NCBI RefSeq assembly: GCF_013044515.1
Contig: NZ_JABEPR010000002.1
Coordinates: 496,001 to 560,000 of the forward strand
DNA: 64,000 nt
DNA from: Sphingomonas sp. ID1715
GTDB lineage: Bacteria; Pseudomonadota; Alphaproteobacteria; Sphingomonadales; Sphingomonadaceae
Direction: 5' to 3'
Position 1 is the first letter of the stretch, and the number at the start of each line of letters is the position of its first letter. The notes under the pieces are model-generated. The model had not been told where the DNA came from. It made no database searches and saw only the letters and a list, made by a program, of their open reading frames with translations. Position numbers and translations under genes: made by a program. This document shows, one piece after another, positions 44,054 to 54,884 of this stretch.

Positions 44054-45406
44054 GTGGCGATCTCGAAAATCCTGATCGCCAATCGCGGCGAGATCGCCTT
44101 GCGCATCCACCGCGCGGCGCATGAGATGGGCATCAAGACGGTGGCGGTGCACTCGACCGCCGACGCCGATGCGATGCACGTGCGGCTGGCCGACGAAGCG
44201 GTCTGCATCGGCCCTCCGCCTGCTGCCGAAAGCTATTTGAACGTCCCGAACATCATCTCGGCGGCCGAGATCAGCGGCGCCGACGCGATCCATCCGGGCT
44301 ATGGCTTTCTCTCGGAGAATGCCCGCTTCGCCGAGATCGTCGAGAGCCATAACCTGATCTGGATCGGGCCCAAGCCCGAGCATATCCGGACGATGGGCGA
44401 CAAGGTCGAGGCGAAGCGCACCGCCGGTGCGCTGGGCCTGCCGCTCGTGCCCGGTTCGCCCGGCGGCGTCAGCGAGTTCGACGAAGCGCGGCGGATCGCG
44501 GCCGAGATCGGCTATCCGGTGATCGTAAAGGCGGCGTCAGGCGGCGGCGGACGTGGCATGAAGGTCGTGCCCTCAGCCGACCAGCTTGAAAGCCTCATGG
44601 GCCAGGCGCGGTCCGAGGCGAAGGCGGCGTTCGGCGACGACACCGTCTATATCGAAAAATATCTCGGCAATCCGCGCCATATCGAGTTCCAGATCTTCGG
44701 CGACGGCAAGGGCAATGCGATCCATCTCGGCGAGCGCGACTGTTCGCTGCAGCGCCGCCACCAGAAGGTGTTGGAGGAAGCCCCCTCGCCCGTCATCACG
44801 CCCGCCGAGCGCGAGCGGATGGGCGGCATCGTGACGAAGGCGATGGCCGATATGGGCTATCGCGGCGCCGGCACGATCGAGTTCCTGTGGGAAGCGGGCG
44901 AGTTTTACTTCATCGAGATGAACACGCGACTGCAGGTCGAGCATCCGGTGACCGAAGCGATTACGGGCCTCGATCTCGTCCGTGAACAGATCCGCATTGC
45001 CGATGGCCATCCGCTGACGCTGCGCCAGCAGGATGTGCAGTTCCGTGGCCACGCCATCGAGTGCCGGATCAACGCGGAGGATGCGAAAACCTTTGCGCCG
45101 TCACCGGGCCTGATCAAGCATTTCCATGCGCCGGGCGGCATGCACGTCCGCGTGGATAGCGGGCTCTACTCCGGCTATCGCATCCCGCCTTATTACGACT
45201 CGATGATCGCCAAGCTGATCGTCTGGGGCCACAGCCGCGAAGGCGCGCTCCGCCGGCTCCGTCGTGCTCTCGAGGAGTTCGTGATCGAAGGCGTGAAGAC
45301 GACCATTCCGCTCCACCAGGCGCTACTCGACGAGCCGGACTTCCAGTCGGGCGACTACACGATCAAGTGGCTGGAGGAGTGGTTGGCAAGGGACTCCAAC
45401 CCCTAA
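44054..45406 (+). CDS. accC: Biotin carboxylase
   Basis: ATP-grasp enzyme carboxylating biotin on AccB; 450 residues from GTG. Blocks: [18 protein letters not shown], the ATP-lid [47 protein letters not shown] and [16 protein letters not shown], all characteristic. Four bases after accB, so coupled. Ends at a dispersed repeat. Confidence 0.96.
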   Translation: MAISKILIANRGEIALRIHRAAHEMGIKTVAVHSTADADAMHVRLADEAVCIGPPPAAESYLNVPNIISAAEISGADAIHPGYGFLSENARFAEIVESHNLIWIGPKPEHIRTMGDKVEAKRTAGALGLPLVPGSPGGVSEFDEARRIAAEIGYPVIVKAASGGGGRGMKVVPSADQLESLMGQARSEAKAAFGDDTVYIEKYLGNPRHIEFQIFGDGKGNAIHLGERDCSLQRRHQKVLEEAPSPVITPAERERMGGIVTKAMADMGYRGAGTIEFLWEAGEFYFIEMNTRLQVEHPVTEAITGLDLVREQIRIADGHPLTLRQQDVQFRGHAIECRINAEDAKTFAPSPGLIKHFHAPGGMHVRVDSGLYSGYRIPPYYDSMIAKLIVWGHSREGALRRLRRALEEFVIEGVKTTIPLHQALLDEPDFQSGDYTIKWLEEWLARDSNP

Positions 45407-45463
45407 CCCGTTCGCTTCGAGCGAAGTCGAGAAGCGCGTTTCTCGACGTCGCTCGAAACAAGC
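45407..45463. repeat. Dispersed palindromic repeat, family A copy 3
   Basis: TCGAGCGAAGTCGAGA (45417-45432) and TCTCGACGTCGCTCGA (45441-45456), one mismatch from a perfect inverted repeat, eight-base loop. Between the convergent accC and epoxide-hydrolase-like genes. Confidence 0.8.
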
Positions 45464-45466
45464 GCA

Positions 45467-46426
45467 TTACAGAGAGCGCACGAACGCCTCGAGCGCCCGG
45501 TTCGTCTCCACCGGCGCTTCCTGCTGAACCCAGTGGCCGACGTTCGGGATGATGGTGGAGCCACGGAAGTCGCTCAGGAAATCGCCAGCGCGGTCATAAA
45601 GGTCGATGCCGGGAATGAAGCGGCGGACCGGGTCCTTCTCGCCGGCGACGAAGCAGGCCGGTTGCTCGATCTTCTTTCCCTTGAGCTCCGCCAGCTCTTC
45701 GAAATCGATATTCTGCGCCCGATAGCGATTGAGCGGTCCGCGAAAGCCGCTCTTCTCAAACGCGGCGGTGAACACGTCCAGATCCGCGTCGCTCATCCAT
45801 GACGGAAATGGCTGCGGGTCCGGCAGGCCGTCGAGGAACCCTGCACTCGGTGCCTTGGCCATGAACGCACCGGCATGCTCCGAGCGGAAATCACCCGAGG
45901 CGGAATAATAGATCCGCCGGAGCGCATCGCGCACGTCGCGCTCGAACTCCGCCTCGGCGACGCCCTCCTGCTGAAAATAGAGCTGGTAGAAGAATTTGCC
46001 CGCATAGATCTGCTCGGCCAGCTTCAGGAAGGACTGCTCGCCGCGGGGCATATAGGGGACGCTAAGGCCTGCGACCGCGCGCACCTTGTCGGCATGCAGC
46101 AGCGACGTATTCCACACGATCGGTGCGCCCCAGTCATGGCCGAACAGGATCGCCTCGCCCCCGCCCAGAGCATCGATGATCGCAGCGAGGTCAGACGCGA
46201 TGTTGCGCATCGTATAGGCCTCGATCGGCTGCGGCCGGGCGCTGCCGCCATAGCCGCGCACATCGAGCGCCGCGACCTTGTAGCCGAGCGCGGAGAAGTG
46301 GCTCAGCTGATGCCGCCAGCTATACCAGAGCTCGGGCCAGCCATGGACGCACAGGATCAGCGGCCCCTCACCCTCTACCGCGACGTTCAGCGTGACGTCG
46401 CCGTTGCGGACGATGGTGAAGTTCAT
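45467..46426 (-). CDS. Alpha/beta hydrolase, epoxide-hydrolase-like
   Basis: Protein of 319 residues: CVHGWPELWYSW (oxyanion HGWP), nucleophile Asp in GHDWGAPIVW, a helical cap with the Tyr positions usual for epoxide hydrolases (YYSASG, RYRAQN), and the His in NVGHWVQQEAP. This pattern fits soluble epoxide hydrolases rather than esterases (the nucleophile is Asp). No coupling to the next gene; its start is divergent from a small exported protein across 56 bases. Confidence 0.85.
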   Translation of the reverse strand: MNFTIVRNGDVTLNVAVEGEGPLILCVHGWPELWYSWRHQLSHFSALGYKVAALDVRGYGGSARPQPIEAYTMRNIASDLAAIIDALGGGEAILFGHDWGAPIVWNTSLLHADKVRAVAGLSVPYMPRGEQSFLKLAEQIYAGKFFYQLYFQQEGVAEAEFERDVRDALRRIYYSASGDFRSEHAGAFMAKAPSAGFLDGLPDPQPFPSWMSDADLDVFTAAFEKSGFRGPLNRYRAQNIDFEELAELKGKKIEQPACFVAGEKDPVRRFIPGIDLYDRAGDFLSDFRGSTIIPNVGHWVQQEAPVETNRALEAFVRSL

Positions 46427-46481
46427 GTCCTGCTCCCTTGTCGCGCCGGAACTGGCGCCGGCTGCAAAGCATTTGTTACGC

Positions 46482-46976
46482 ATGCACGGCGTGCACCGAA
46501 AGGCTTCTTTGGCGGCAATGGCCGCATTGCTGATCATGGGCGGCGTTGCCGCGGGCATGCTCGCAAGCAGCGCCACCACGGCGTCGCTCGCGTGGCGGGC
46601 GCCACCCCGCTTCCCGACGACGGAGCAAGTCGCATCGGAGCCGATCGACCAGGGCAATGCCGGTCGTAGCTGGGCGCGCACGGCATTCGAAGGCGGGCTC
46701 CGCCGTTGCCCCGCGATGAATGCCGAATTCCTCGCTGCATGCGAAGCGGAGATGAAGGCGCTGCAGGAGCGGCCGAAGCTCGCCTATGGGAGCTCTGGCG
46801 GTCCGCTGCTGATCACCAAGGTTGTGCCGGAGCAGCCCACCGAGCCCTACCGTCCGGAGCAATTGGAGCTTGAGCCGGCGATGCCTGAGGAACCGACCGA
46901 GCCGGTGCCCGCCATTGCCCCTGTAGAGGCACCAACGCCGATCAACTATCCGGCGGCAGAACCACCGGCGCAATAA
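46482..46976 (+). CDS. Pro/Glu-rich membrane-anchored protein, unknown
   Basis: Protein of 164 residues. N-terminal hydrophobic stretch (about 8-26, AAMAALLIMGGVAAGMLA) acting as anchor or signal, a short middle with two Cys (RRCPAMNAEFLAACEAEMKAL), and a Pro/Glu-rich tail of PEQPTEPYRPEQ-type repeats. No family recognised. The frame is open upstream to 46392; the ATG at 46482 gives a plausible anchor. Weak ribosome site. Confidence 0.55.
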   Translation: MHGVHRKASLAAMAALLIMGGVAAGMLASSATTASLAWRAPPRFPTTEQVASEPIDQGNAGRSWARTAFEGGLRRCPAMNAEFLAACEAEMKALQERPKLAYGSSGGPLLITKVVPEQPTEPYRPEQLELEPAMPEEPTEPVPAIAPVEAPTPINYPAAEPPAQ

Positions 46977-47054
46977 GCCGGCCTCTGGGGCCGGTGAAGC
47001 CAGGATCAGGTGCTGCCGCTTGTCGCACGCTCGGTTTTCGGGAAGGATCGGGCG

Positions 47055-48470
47055 ATGGACCTCACCACTTTGCTGCAGGCGCAGCGCGCGGCCTTCCAAG
47101 CCGATCTTCCCGTCTCTGCGGACACCCGCCGGGACCGCCTGACCCGCGCCATCCGGATGCTCGTCGAGAATGCCGAGGATTTCTGCGCCGCCTTGTCAGA
47201 GGATTTCGGCCATCGCAGCCGCGAACAGTCGATGATCACCGACATCCTGGCGAGCGTCCGCACGCTGAAGCACGCGCGTGCCAGGGTGGAGCGCTGGATG
47301 CGACCGGAACGGCGGCCCCTGCAATTTCCCTTGGCCCTGCTCGGCGCCAAGGCCGAGGTCCGGTATCAGCCCAAGGGCGTCGTCGGCGTGATCGCGCCGT
47401 GGAACTTTCCCGTGAACCTGGCCATGGGCCCCCTCGCCGGCGTGCTGGCGGCCGGCAATCGCGCGATGGTCAAGACGTCCGAATACACGCCGCGCACGGC
47501 TGCATTGTTCGAGACGGTGACGCCGCGCTATCTCGAACCGACCGAACTCGTCTTCGTCGGCGGCGGCCCGGAGGTCGGCCGCGCCTTTTCCGCGCTGCCG
47601 TTCGATCATCTGATCTTCACCGGCGCGACCGCGATCGGCTGCCACATCCTCCACGCCGCGGCCGACAATCTGACTCCAGTGACACTGGAACTGGGCGGCA
47701 AGTCGCCGACGATCATCGGCCGCTCCGCCGACATCCGGCAGGCGACGGAGCGGATCGCGATCGGCAAGATGATGAATGCCGGTCAGATCTGCCTCGCGCC
47801 GGACTATCTGCTGGTGCCCGAGGAAAAGGAGGCCGCGGTGATCGACGGCCTGCGTTCTTCCGCCTCGGCGCTCTATCCGCGGCTGCTCGACAATGATGAC
47901 TATACGTCGGTGCTGGGCGAGCGGCACCATGACCGGCTGACCGGCTACCTCGACGACGCCCGCGCCAAGGGCGGCGAGGTGATCGCCGTCAACCCGGCGG
48001 GTGAGGATTTCTCCGCCTCGAACGGCCGCAAGATGCCGCTCTTCATCATCCGCAACCCGACCGATGACATGGCGGTGATGCAGGACGAGATTTTCGGTCC
48101 CGTCCTGCCCATCCGCCGTTATAGCCGGATCGATGAGGCGATCGACTTCGTGAACCGTCACGACCGGCCCCTCGGCCTCTATTATTTCGGCCAGGATGCC
48201 GCCGAGGAGCGGCAGGTGCTCGAACGGACCATCTCGGGCGGCGTGACCGTAAATGACGTGATCTTCCACATCTCCGCCGAAGAACTGCCGTTCGGTGGTA
48301 TCGGACCGTCGGGTATGGGCGCCTATCACGGCCATGATGGTTTCAAGACCTTCAGCCACGCCCGCTCCGTGTATCGTCAGCCCAAAATCGATATTGCCCG
48401 CCTCGCCGGGCTCAAACCGCCCTATGGTGCAGCAACGGCGAAGACGATCGCTCGCGAGCTGAAGGTCTGA
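47055..48470 (+). CDS. Coniferyl-aldehyde-dehydrogenase-like protein
   Basis: NAD(P)-dependent aldehyde dehydrogenase of 471 residues. Motifs: IAPWNFPVNLAMGPLAGVLAAGN, the Glu in TLELGGKSPTII, and the catalytic Cys in NAGQICLAPDYLLV. The total length and the ending with the membrane-proximal DIARLAGLKPPYG resemble coniferyl aldehyde dehydrogenases (CalB) of lignin-monomer breakdown; a general role in aliphatic or aromatic aldehyde oxidation is equally possible. Stand-alone gene. Confidence 0.85.
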   Translation: MDLTTLLQAQRAAFQADLPVSADTRRDRLTRAIRMLVENAEDFCAALSEDFGHRSREQSMITDILASVRTLKHARARVERWMRPERRPLQFPLALLGAKAEVRYQPKGVVGVIAPWNFPVNLAMGPLAGVLAAGNRAMVKTSEYTPRTAALFETVTPRYLEPTELVFVGGGPEVGRAFSALPFDHLIFTGATAIGCHILHAAADNLTPVTLELGGKSPTIIGRSADIRQATERIAIGKMMNAGQICLAPDYLLVPEEKEAAVIDGLRSSASALYPRLLDNDDYTSVLGERHHDRLTGYLDDARAKGGEVIAVNPAGEDFSASNGRKMPLFIIRNPTDDMAVMQDEIFGPVLPIRRYSRIDEAIDFVNRHDRPLGLYYFGQDAAEERQVLERTISGGVTVNDVIFHISAEELPFGGIGPSGMGAYHGHDGFKTFSHARSVYRQPKIDIARLAGLKPPYGAATAKTIARELKV

Positions 48471-48521
48471 CCGGACTTCCGCCGCTCAAGCTGACGCTCA
48501 CTCCTCTCTTCAGGAAGCCCA

Positions 48522-50147
48522 ATGATCCTCCGTTCGCTGCTGATCGCCTCCCTCCTCTCCGCGCCCGCCACAGCCCAGAGTTTCACGCCAGACGCCTTTC
48601 GCGCGCACGTCGCCTTCCTGGCCGACGACCTGCTCGAAGGCCGCGACACGGGTAGTCGCGGGCATGAGGTCGCGGCCCGCTATGTCGCTGCCCAGTTCGA
48701 GGCGCTCGGACTGAAGCCGGGCGGCGACACGGGCGGTTGGTATCAGCAGGTCACGTTCCAGAAGACGAGCCATGGCGCGACGCCGGGCACACTGACGCTC
48801 ACCGCGCCTGGCGGCACGCAGCGCTGGACGCATGGCCAAGACGTGGTCATCGGCCTCAACCCGCTGGAGCCGGCGACCGACCTAACGGCGCCTCTCGTCT
48901 TCGTCGGCTATGGCATTGCCGACAAAAGCCTTGGACTCGACGATTATCGCGGCGTCGATGTGCGCGGGAAGATCGCCGTCATGCTGCGCGGCTATCCGAA
49001 GGGCCTGGGCAGCGAGGTCGGCGCGCATCTGAACAGCGTGAAGGCCGAGGCAGCGCAGGCCCGGGGCGCGGTCGGGGTGATCGCGGTCGACACTCTGCTC
49101 TCGGCCCGCACGACCGGCTGGAATGTTCGCCAGCGCAGCGCGGGCGAGGCCGAGTATAACTGGGTGGGGAAGGATGGCACGCCACATGTCGATGCGCCTG
49201 GGATTCGCGTCGGCGCAGGCGTGAACGACACTGTTGCCGAGGCCCTGTTCGCCGGCGCGCGGACGACTCTGGCAGCGGTTCGCGCCGAAGCCGATCGCAC
49301 CGGCGGTCGCCCGCGGGCATTTCCGCTCACCGGCACGGTCCGCATTCAGGCTTCGACGACCAGCGAGCGCGTGGTCAGTCCCAATGTGATCGGCATCCTG
49401 CCCGGCGCCGACCCTAAGCTCGCGCCTGAGGTCGTCGTCCTCTCCGCCCATCTCGATCATATCGGCGTGGCGCCGGCCAAGCCTGGCGACGCGTCCGGCA
49501 AGGACCGGATCAACAATGGCGCACTCGATAATGCGTCGGGGATCGCGACCATGCTCGAAGTGGCCCGCGCCGCCGCGACCGCGCCGGACAAGCCGCGCCG
49601 CACGCTTCTTTTCCTTGCGTCCACCGCCGAGGAGAAGGGGCTGCTCGGCGCCGATTATTTCGCGCAGAACCCGACCGTACCGATCGAGCGTATCGTCGGG
49701 GACGTCGATCTCGACATGCCGCTCCTGCTCTATCCCTTCACCGATGTGATCGCGTTCGGCGCGGAGCATTCGACGCTGGGCAAGGTGGTCGCCGACGCCG
49801 CCGCGCCGATGAACATCGCGCTCACGCCCGACCCGATGCCGCAGGAAGGCATCTTCACCCGGTCCGACCATTATATGTTCGTGCGCCAAGGGGTGCCCGC
49901 CGTGTTCCTGGCGACCGGCTTCGCCAATGGCGGCGAAAAGGCCTGGACCGGCTTCCTAGGAGGCAATTACCACCATCCCGGCGACGACCTGAACCAGAAG
50001 ATCGACTGGGCGGCGGGCGCGCGCTTCGCGGAGGTGAACTACCGCATCACGCGCGCCATGGCTGATGCCGACGAAGCACCGCGCTGGTACAAGGGCGACT
50101 TCTTCGGCGATGCCTTCGCCCCGAAAGCGCCCAAGGCGTCACGATAG
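48522..50147 (+). CDS. Secreted M28-family zinc peptidase with PA-like domain
   Basis: Exported aminopeptidase-like protein of 541 residues. Signal peptide 1-19; an inserted PA-like domain (about 120-220, around VFVGYGIADKSLGLDDYRGVDV); then the M28 core with metal ligands VVLSAHLDH, NNGALDNASG, the catalytic Glu-Glu in STAEEKGLLGADYF, DVDLDMP and HHPGDDL. Active in the periplasm or outside. 51 bases after the aldehyde dehydrogenase. Confidence 0.88.
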   Translation: MILRSLLIASLLSAPATAQSFTPDAFRAHVAFLADDLLEGRDTGSRGHEVAARYVAAQFEALGLKPGGDTGGWYQQVTFQKTSHGATPGTLTLTAPGGTQRWTHGQDVVIGLNPLEPATDLTAPLVFVGYGIADKSLGLDDYRGVDVRGKIAVMLRGYPKGLGSEVGAHLNSVKAEAAQARGAVGVIAVDTLLSARTTGWNVRQRSAGEAEYNWVGKDGTPHVDAPGIRVGAGVNDTVAEALFAGARTTLAAVRAEADRTGGRPRAFPLTGTVRIQASTTSERVVSPNVIGILPGADPKLAPEVVVLSAHLDHIGVAPAKPGDASGKDRINNGALDNASGIATMLEVARAAATAPDKPRRTLLFLASTAEEKGLLGADYFAQNPTVPIERIVGDVDLDMPLLLYPFTDVIAFGAEHSTLGKVVADAAAPMNIALTPDPMPQEGIFTRSDHYMFVRQGVPAVFLATGFANGGEKAWTGFLGGNYHHPGDDLNQKIDWAAGARFAEVNYRITRAMADADEAPRWYKGDFFGDAFAPKAPKASR

Positions 50148-50185
50148 GGGAGGAAATCCCAGTCCCACTCCGCGGACCAGCCGTG

Positions 50186-50905
50186 CTAGTGAGTGGAGGA
50201 GTCGTCCGGCCGCTGGCGTAAGTGGACTGGGCGCAGGTTGACGGTGAGCTGCAAACTCAGTGCGTGGTTGACCTGGTCCCGCGCTCCGCCTCGGCCAAAT
50301 CTGTATTCGTTCAAATAGCCCAGATCGGCGGCGACCTGTTTGCCGATGGGAAAGGCAAGTCCCACCGTGTTCCGCATCCGCTCATACCCGCTCCGCTGGC
50401 CCCAGCTGGTGCTGTTCGGAATCAGGAAGCTTTCATGGGTTCCGAACAGGAAGACACCCTCTCGGCCCAGCGGATGATTGTATCGCACGAGGGGCCGGAT
50501 GCGGAAGCCGATCTCGTCGCCGCGCGGGTTGAAGCGGGCATCGACTCTCAACCTGGTCGAGACTCGGCCGAAGCTGCCGACGGCCTGGACCCGAAACCGG
50601 TTCTCATTCGCGGCGCTGTTGCGGTTGTGCGAGCCGACATAGCGGTAGCCGAAGCCAAGCTCGATGCGCTTGGTTGCCCGATACTGAAGCAATGCGCCCA
50701 GTTCCGACTGGAACAGCCCGCCCTGCCGATCGCTGAAGCGCGCGATCTGCTCGAGCGTCAGCCGGACATCCTGCGCGACGGGAACATTGGTATTGGCCTG
50801 GAGCCAGAGCTGCTCGTCCTCCACGGCCGCCTGGGCCTGCATAGCAGTCGCCGCTGGGCCAAGCAGTAAAGCCCAAAGGATAGGGCCACGCCAACGCTCA
50901 GCCAT
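50186..50905 (-). CDS. DUF2490 outer-membrane-like protein
   Basis: Exported protein of 239 residues: signal peptide (1-27, ILWALLLGPAATAMQAQA), then alternating strands with aromatic residues (IELGFGYRYVGSHN, FRIRPLVRYNHPLG, DLGYLNEYRF), as in small outer-membrane barrels of DUF2490. The frame is open upstream but the signal peptide begins at the ATG at 50905. Function unknown. Divergent from clpB across 215 bases. Confidence 0.7.
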   Translation of the reverse strand: MAERWRGPILWALLLGPAATAMQAQAAVEDEQLWLQANTNVPVAQDVRLTLEQIARFSDRQGGLFQSELGALLQYRATKRIELGFGYRYVGSHNRNSAANENRFRVQAVGSFGRVSTRLRVDARFNPRGDEIGFRIRPLVRYNHPLGREGVFLFGTHESFLIPNSTSWGQRSGYERMRNTVGLAFPIGKQVAADLGYLNEYRFGRGGARDQVNHALSLQLTVNLRPVHLRQRPDDSSTH

Positions 50906-51065
50906 GCAGCAATGACCCTGTTCAAGAGCGAAGATTCGCCGGATCGCCCACGCCGACGAGAGCCCTTCGGCATGTGACCGACAAGGCAGGCGCTGTAAAC
51001 AATCTGTCACAATCGGCAACCGGAGCATCCGACCATGGCAGAATGAACGCCGGAGAACGTCACCC

Positions 51066-51093
51066 CTTGTGTGGCATTTTAGTCACACTACAT
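51066..51093 (+). promoter_or_regulatory. Possible heat-shock promoter overlapping operator-like motif
   Basis: CTTG (51066-51069), 18 bases, CTACAT (51088-51093), close to the alphaproteobacterial RpoH pattern. It overlaps the motif GTGTGGCATTTTAGTCACAC (51069-51088), whose close copy is at 58078-58099. Confidence 0.35.
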
Positions 51094-51120
51094 GCTGGTC
51101 AAGACATTTGAGGGGATCAC

Positions 51121-53700
<2,580 letters not shown>

Positions 53701-53709
53701 CCCTTACTT

Positions 53710-53776
53710 CGTCATTCCCGCGGAAGCGGGAACCCAGCTAAGATGACTGGGTCCCCGCTTTCGCGGGGATGACGAG
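53710..53776. repeat. Dispersed palindromic repeat, family B copy 2
   Basis: CGTCATTCCCGCGGAAGCGG.. then CCCCGCTTTCGCGGGGATGACG, as at 8855-8934. Directly precedes the ribosome site of the sulfotransferase-like gene. Confidence 0.85.
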
Positions 53777-53789
53777 AGAAGGAGCGGCA

Positions 53790-54806
53790 TTGGACCTGAA
53801 TGACATCATCCGCGACCCGAACTGGCTGGCGCACCGCTATGTCGAGAGCAAGGACGCGATCCAGTTCCTGAAGGTACCGCGCGAGGAACATGCCCGCGCG
53901 ACCTTCATCACCGAGGATCACCTCGACCCTGGCCTGCCCCGCCTGGAATTCGATCGCCGTGCTGCGATCGGCCTCGCGCCCTCGCCCGCGCCGATCCACT
54001 TCATCTTTCACTCCGCCTTCTGCTGCTCGACCCTGCTCTCGCAGGTGTTCGACCGAGAGGGGCTCGCCATGGGGCTCAAGGAGCCGGCGATCCTCAACGA
54101 CACGGTCGGCTGGCGGCGCCGCGGCGCGCCCGGCCGCAATGTTGCCGAGGTGACGGACAGCGCGCTGACGTTGCTCGCCCGGCCATTCGCGACAGGCGAG
54201 ACGGTGATCGTCAAGCCGTCCAACATCGTCAACGGCCATATCCGCATGATCATGGCGCTGCGTCCTAACGCGCAGGCGCTGTTCCTCTATGCGCCGCTGT
54301 CGCTCTTCGTCACTTCGGTGGCGAAGAAGGGGCTGGATGGGAGGCTTTGGGTCCGCGAGCTGATGGCAGGCTTTCGCACCGACGGTCTGGTCCAGCGCCT
54401 AGGCTTCGATGACGCCGCCTTGTTCGGCCAGACCGATCTCCAAATTGCCGCAGCCGGCTGGCTAGCCCAACAGGCCCTGTTCGCGGACCTGCTTCCCCTT
54501 CTCGGCGACCGCGTTCGGACGCTCGACAGCGAGACGCTGCTTGACGACCCGCAACGAGCAGTTGCGGCGCTCGCGAGCCGCTTTGGACTCGGGGCCGACG
54601 AAGCCGAGATTGCCGACATCGTCGCCACATCCTTCGGCCGCAACTCGAAGACTGGCGAGGCATTCGGCCGGAGCGACCGCGAGGCGGAATATGCGGGCGC
54701 GGCCTCGGCTCATCGCGACGAAATCGAAAAGGTGATCGTCTGGGCAGAGAAGGTCGCGGAAGCGGCTGCCATCCCGCTCGACCTCGGCAGCCGCTTGCTC
54801 GGCTGA
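53790..54806 (+). CDS. Sulfotransferase-like P-loop-fold protein
   Basis: Protein of 338 residues starting at TTG; GAAGGAG lies six bases upstream, whereas the in-frame ATG at 53769 is inside a dispersed repeat. FIFHSAFCCSTLLSQVF near residue 75 resembles the PAPS-binding loop of sulfotransferases (GxRSGTTLL) but without the classic Gly-Lys; VIVKPSNIVNGHIRM and FLYAPLSLFVTSVAK follow at the spacing expected of the 3' phosphate site. Two adjacent Cys replace common residues. It converges on TonB receptor 3. Sulfotransferase activity is inferred from pattern only. Confidence 0.6.
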   Translation: MDLNDIIRDPNWLAHRYVESKDAIQFLKVPREEHARATFITEDHLDPGLPRLEFDRRAAIGLAPSPAPIHFIFHSAFCCSTLLSQVFDREGLAMGLKEPAILNDTVGWRRRGAPGRNVAEVTDSALTLLARPFATGETVIVKPSNIVNGHIRMIMALRPNAQALFLYAPLSLFVTSVAKKGLDGRLWVRELMAGFRTDGLVQRLGFDDAALFGQTDLQIAAAGWLAQQALFADLLPLLGDRVRTLDSETLLDDPQRAVAALASRFGLGADEAEIADIVATSFGRNSKTGEAFGRSDREAEYAGAASAHRDEIEKVIVWAEKVAEAAAIPLDLGSRLLG

Positions 54807-54821
54807 GCAGCTGTCCCACAG

Positions 54822-54864
54822 TCAAAAGAAAAGGGCGGGACCCGCAGGTCCCGCCCTCTCTTTG
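54822..54864. terminator. Bidirectional intrinsic terminator
   Basis: Perfect 10-bp stem GGGCGGGACC / GGTCCCGCCC with a CGCA loop, A-rich on one side (AAAAGAAAA) and T-rich on the other (TCTCTTTG). Serves the sulfotransferase-like gene and TonB receptor 3, which converge here. Confidence 0.85.
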
Positions 54865-54884
54865 TTGGTGATGCTCCGACCGCC

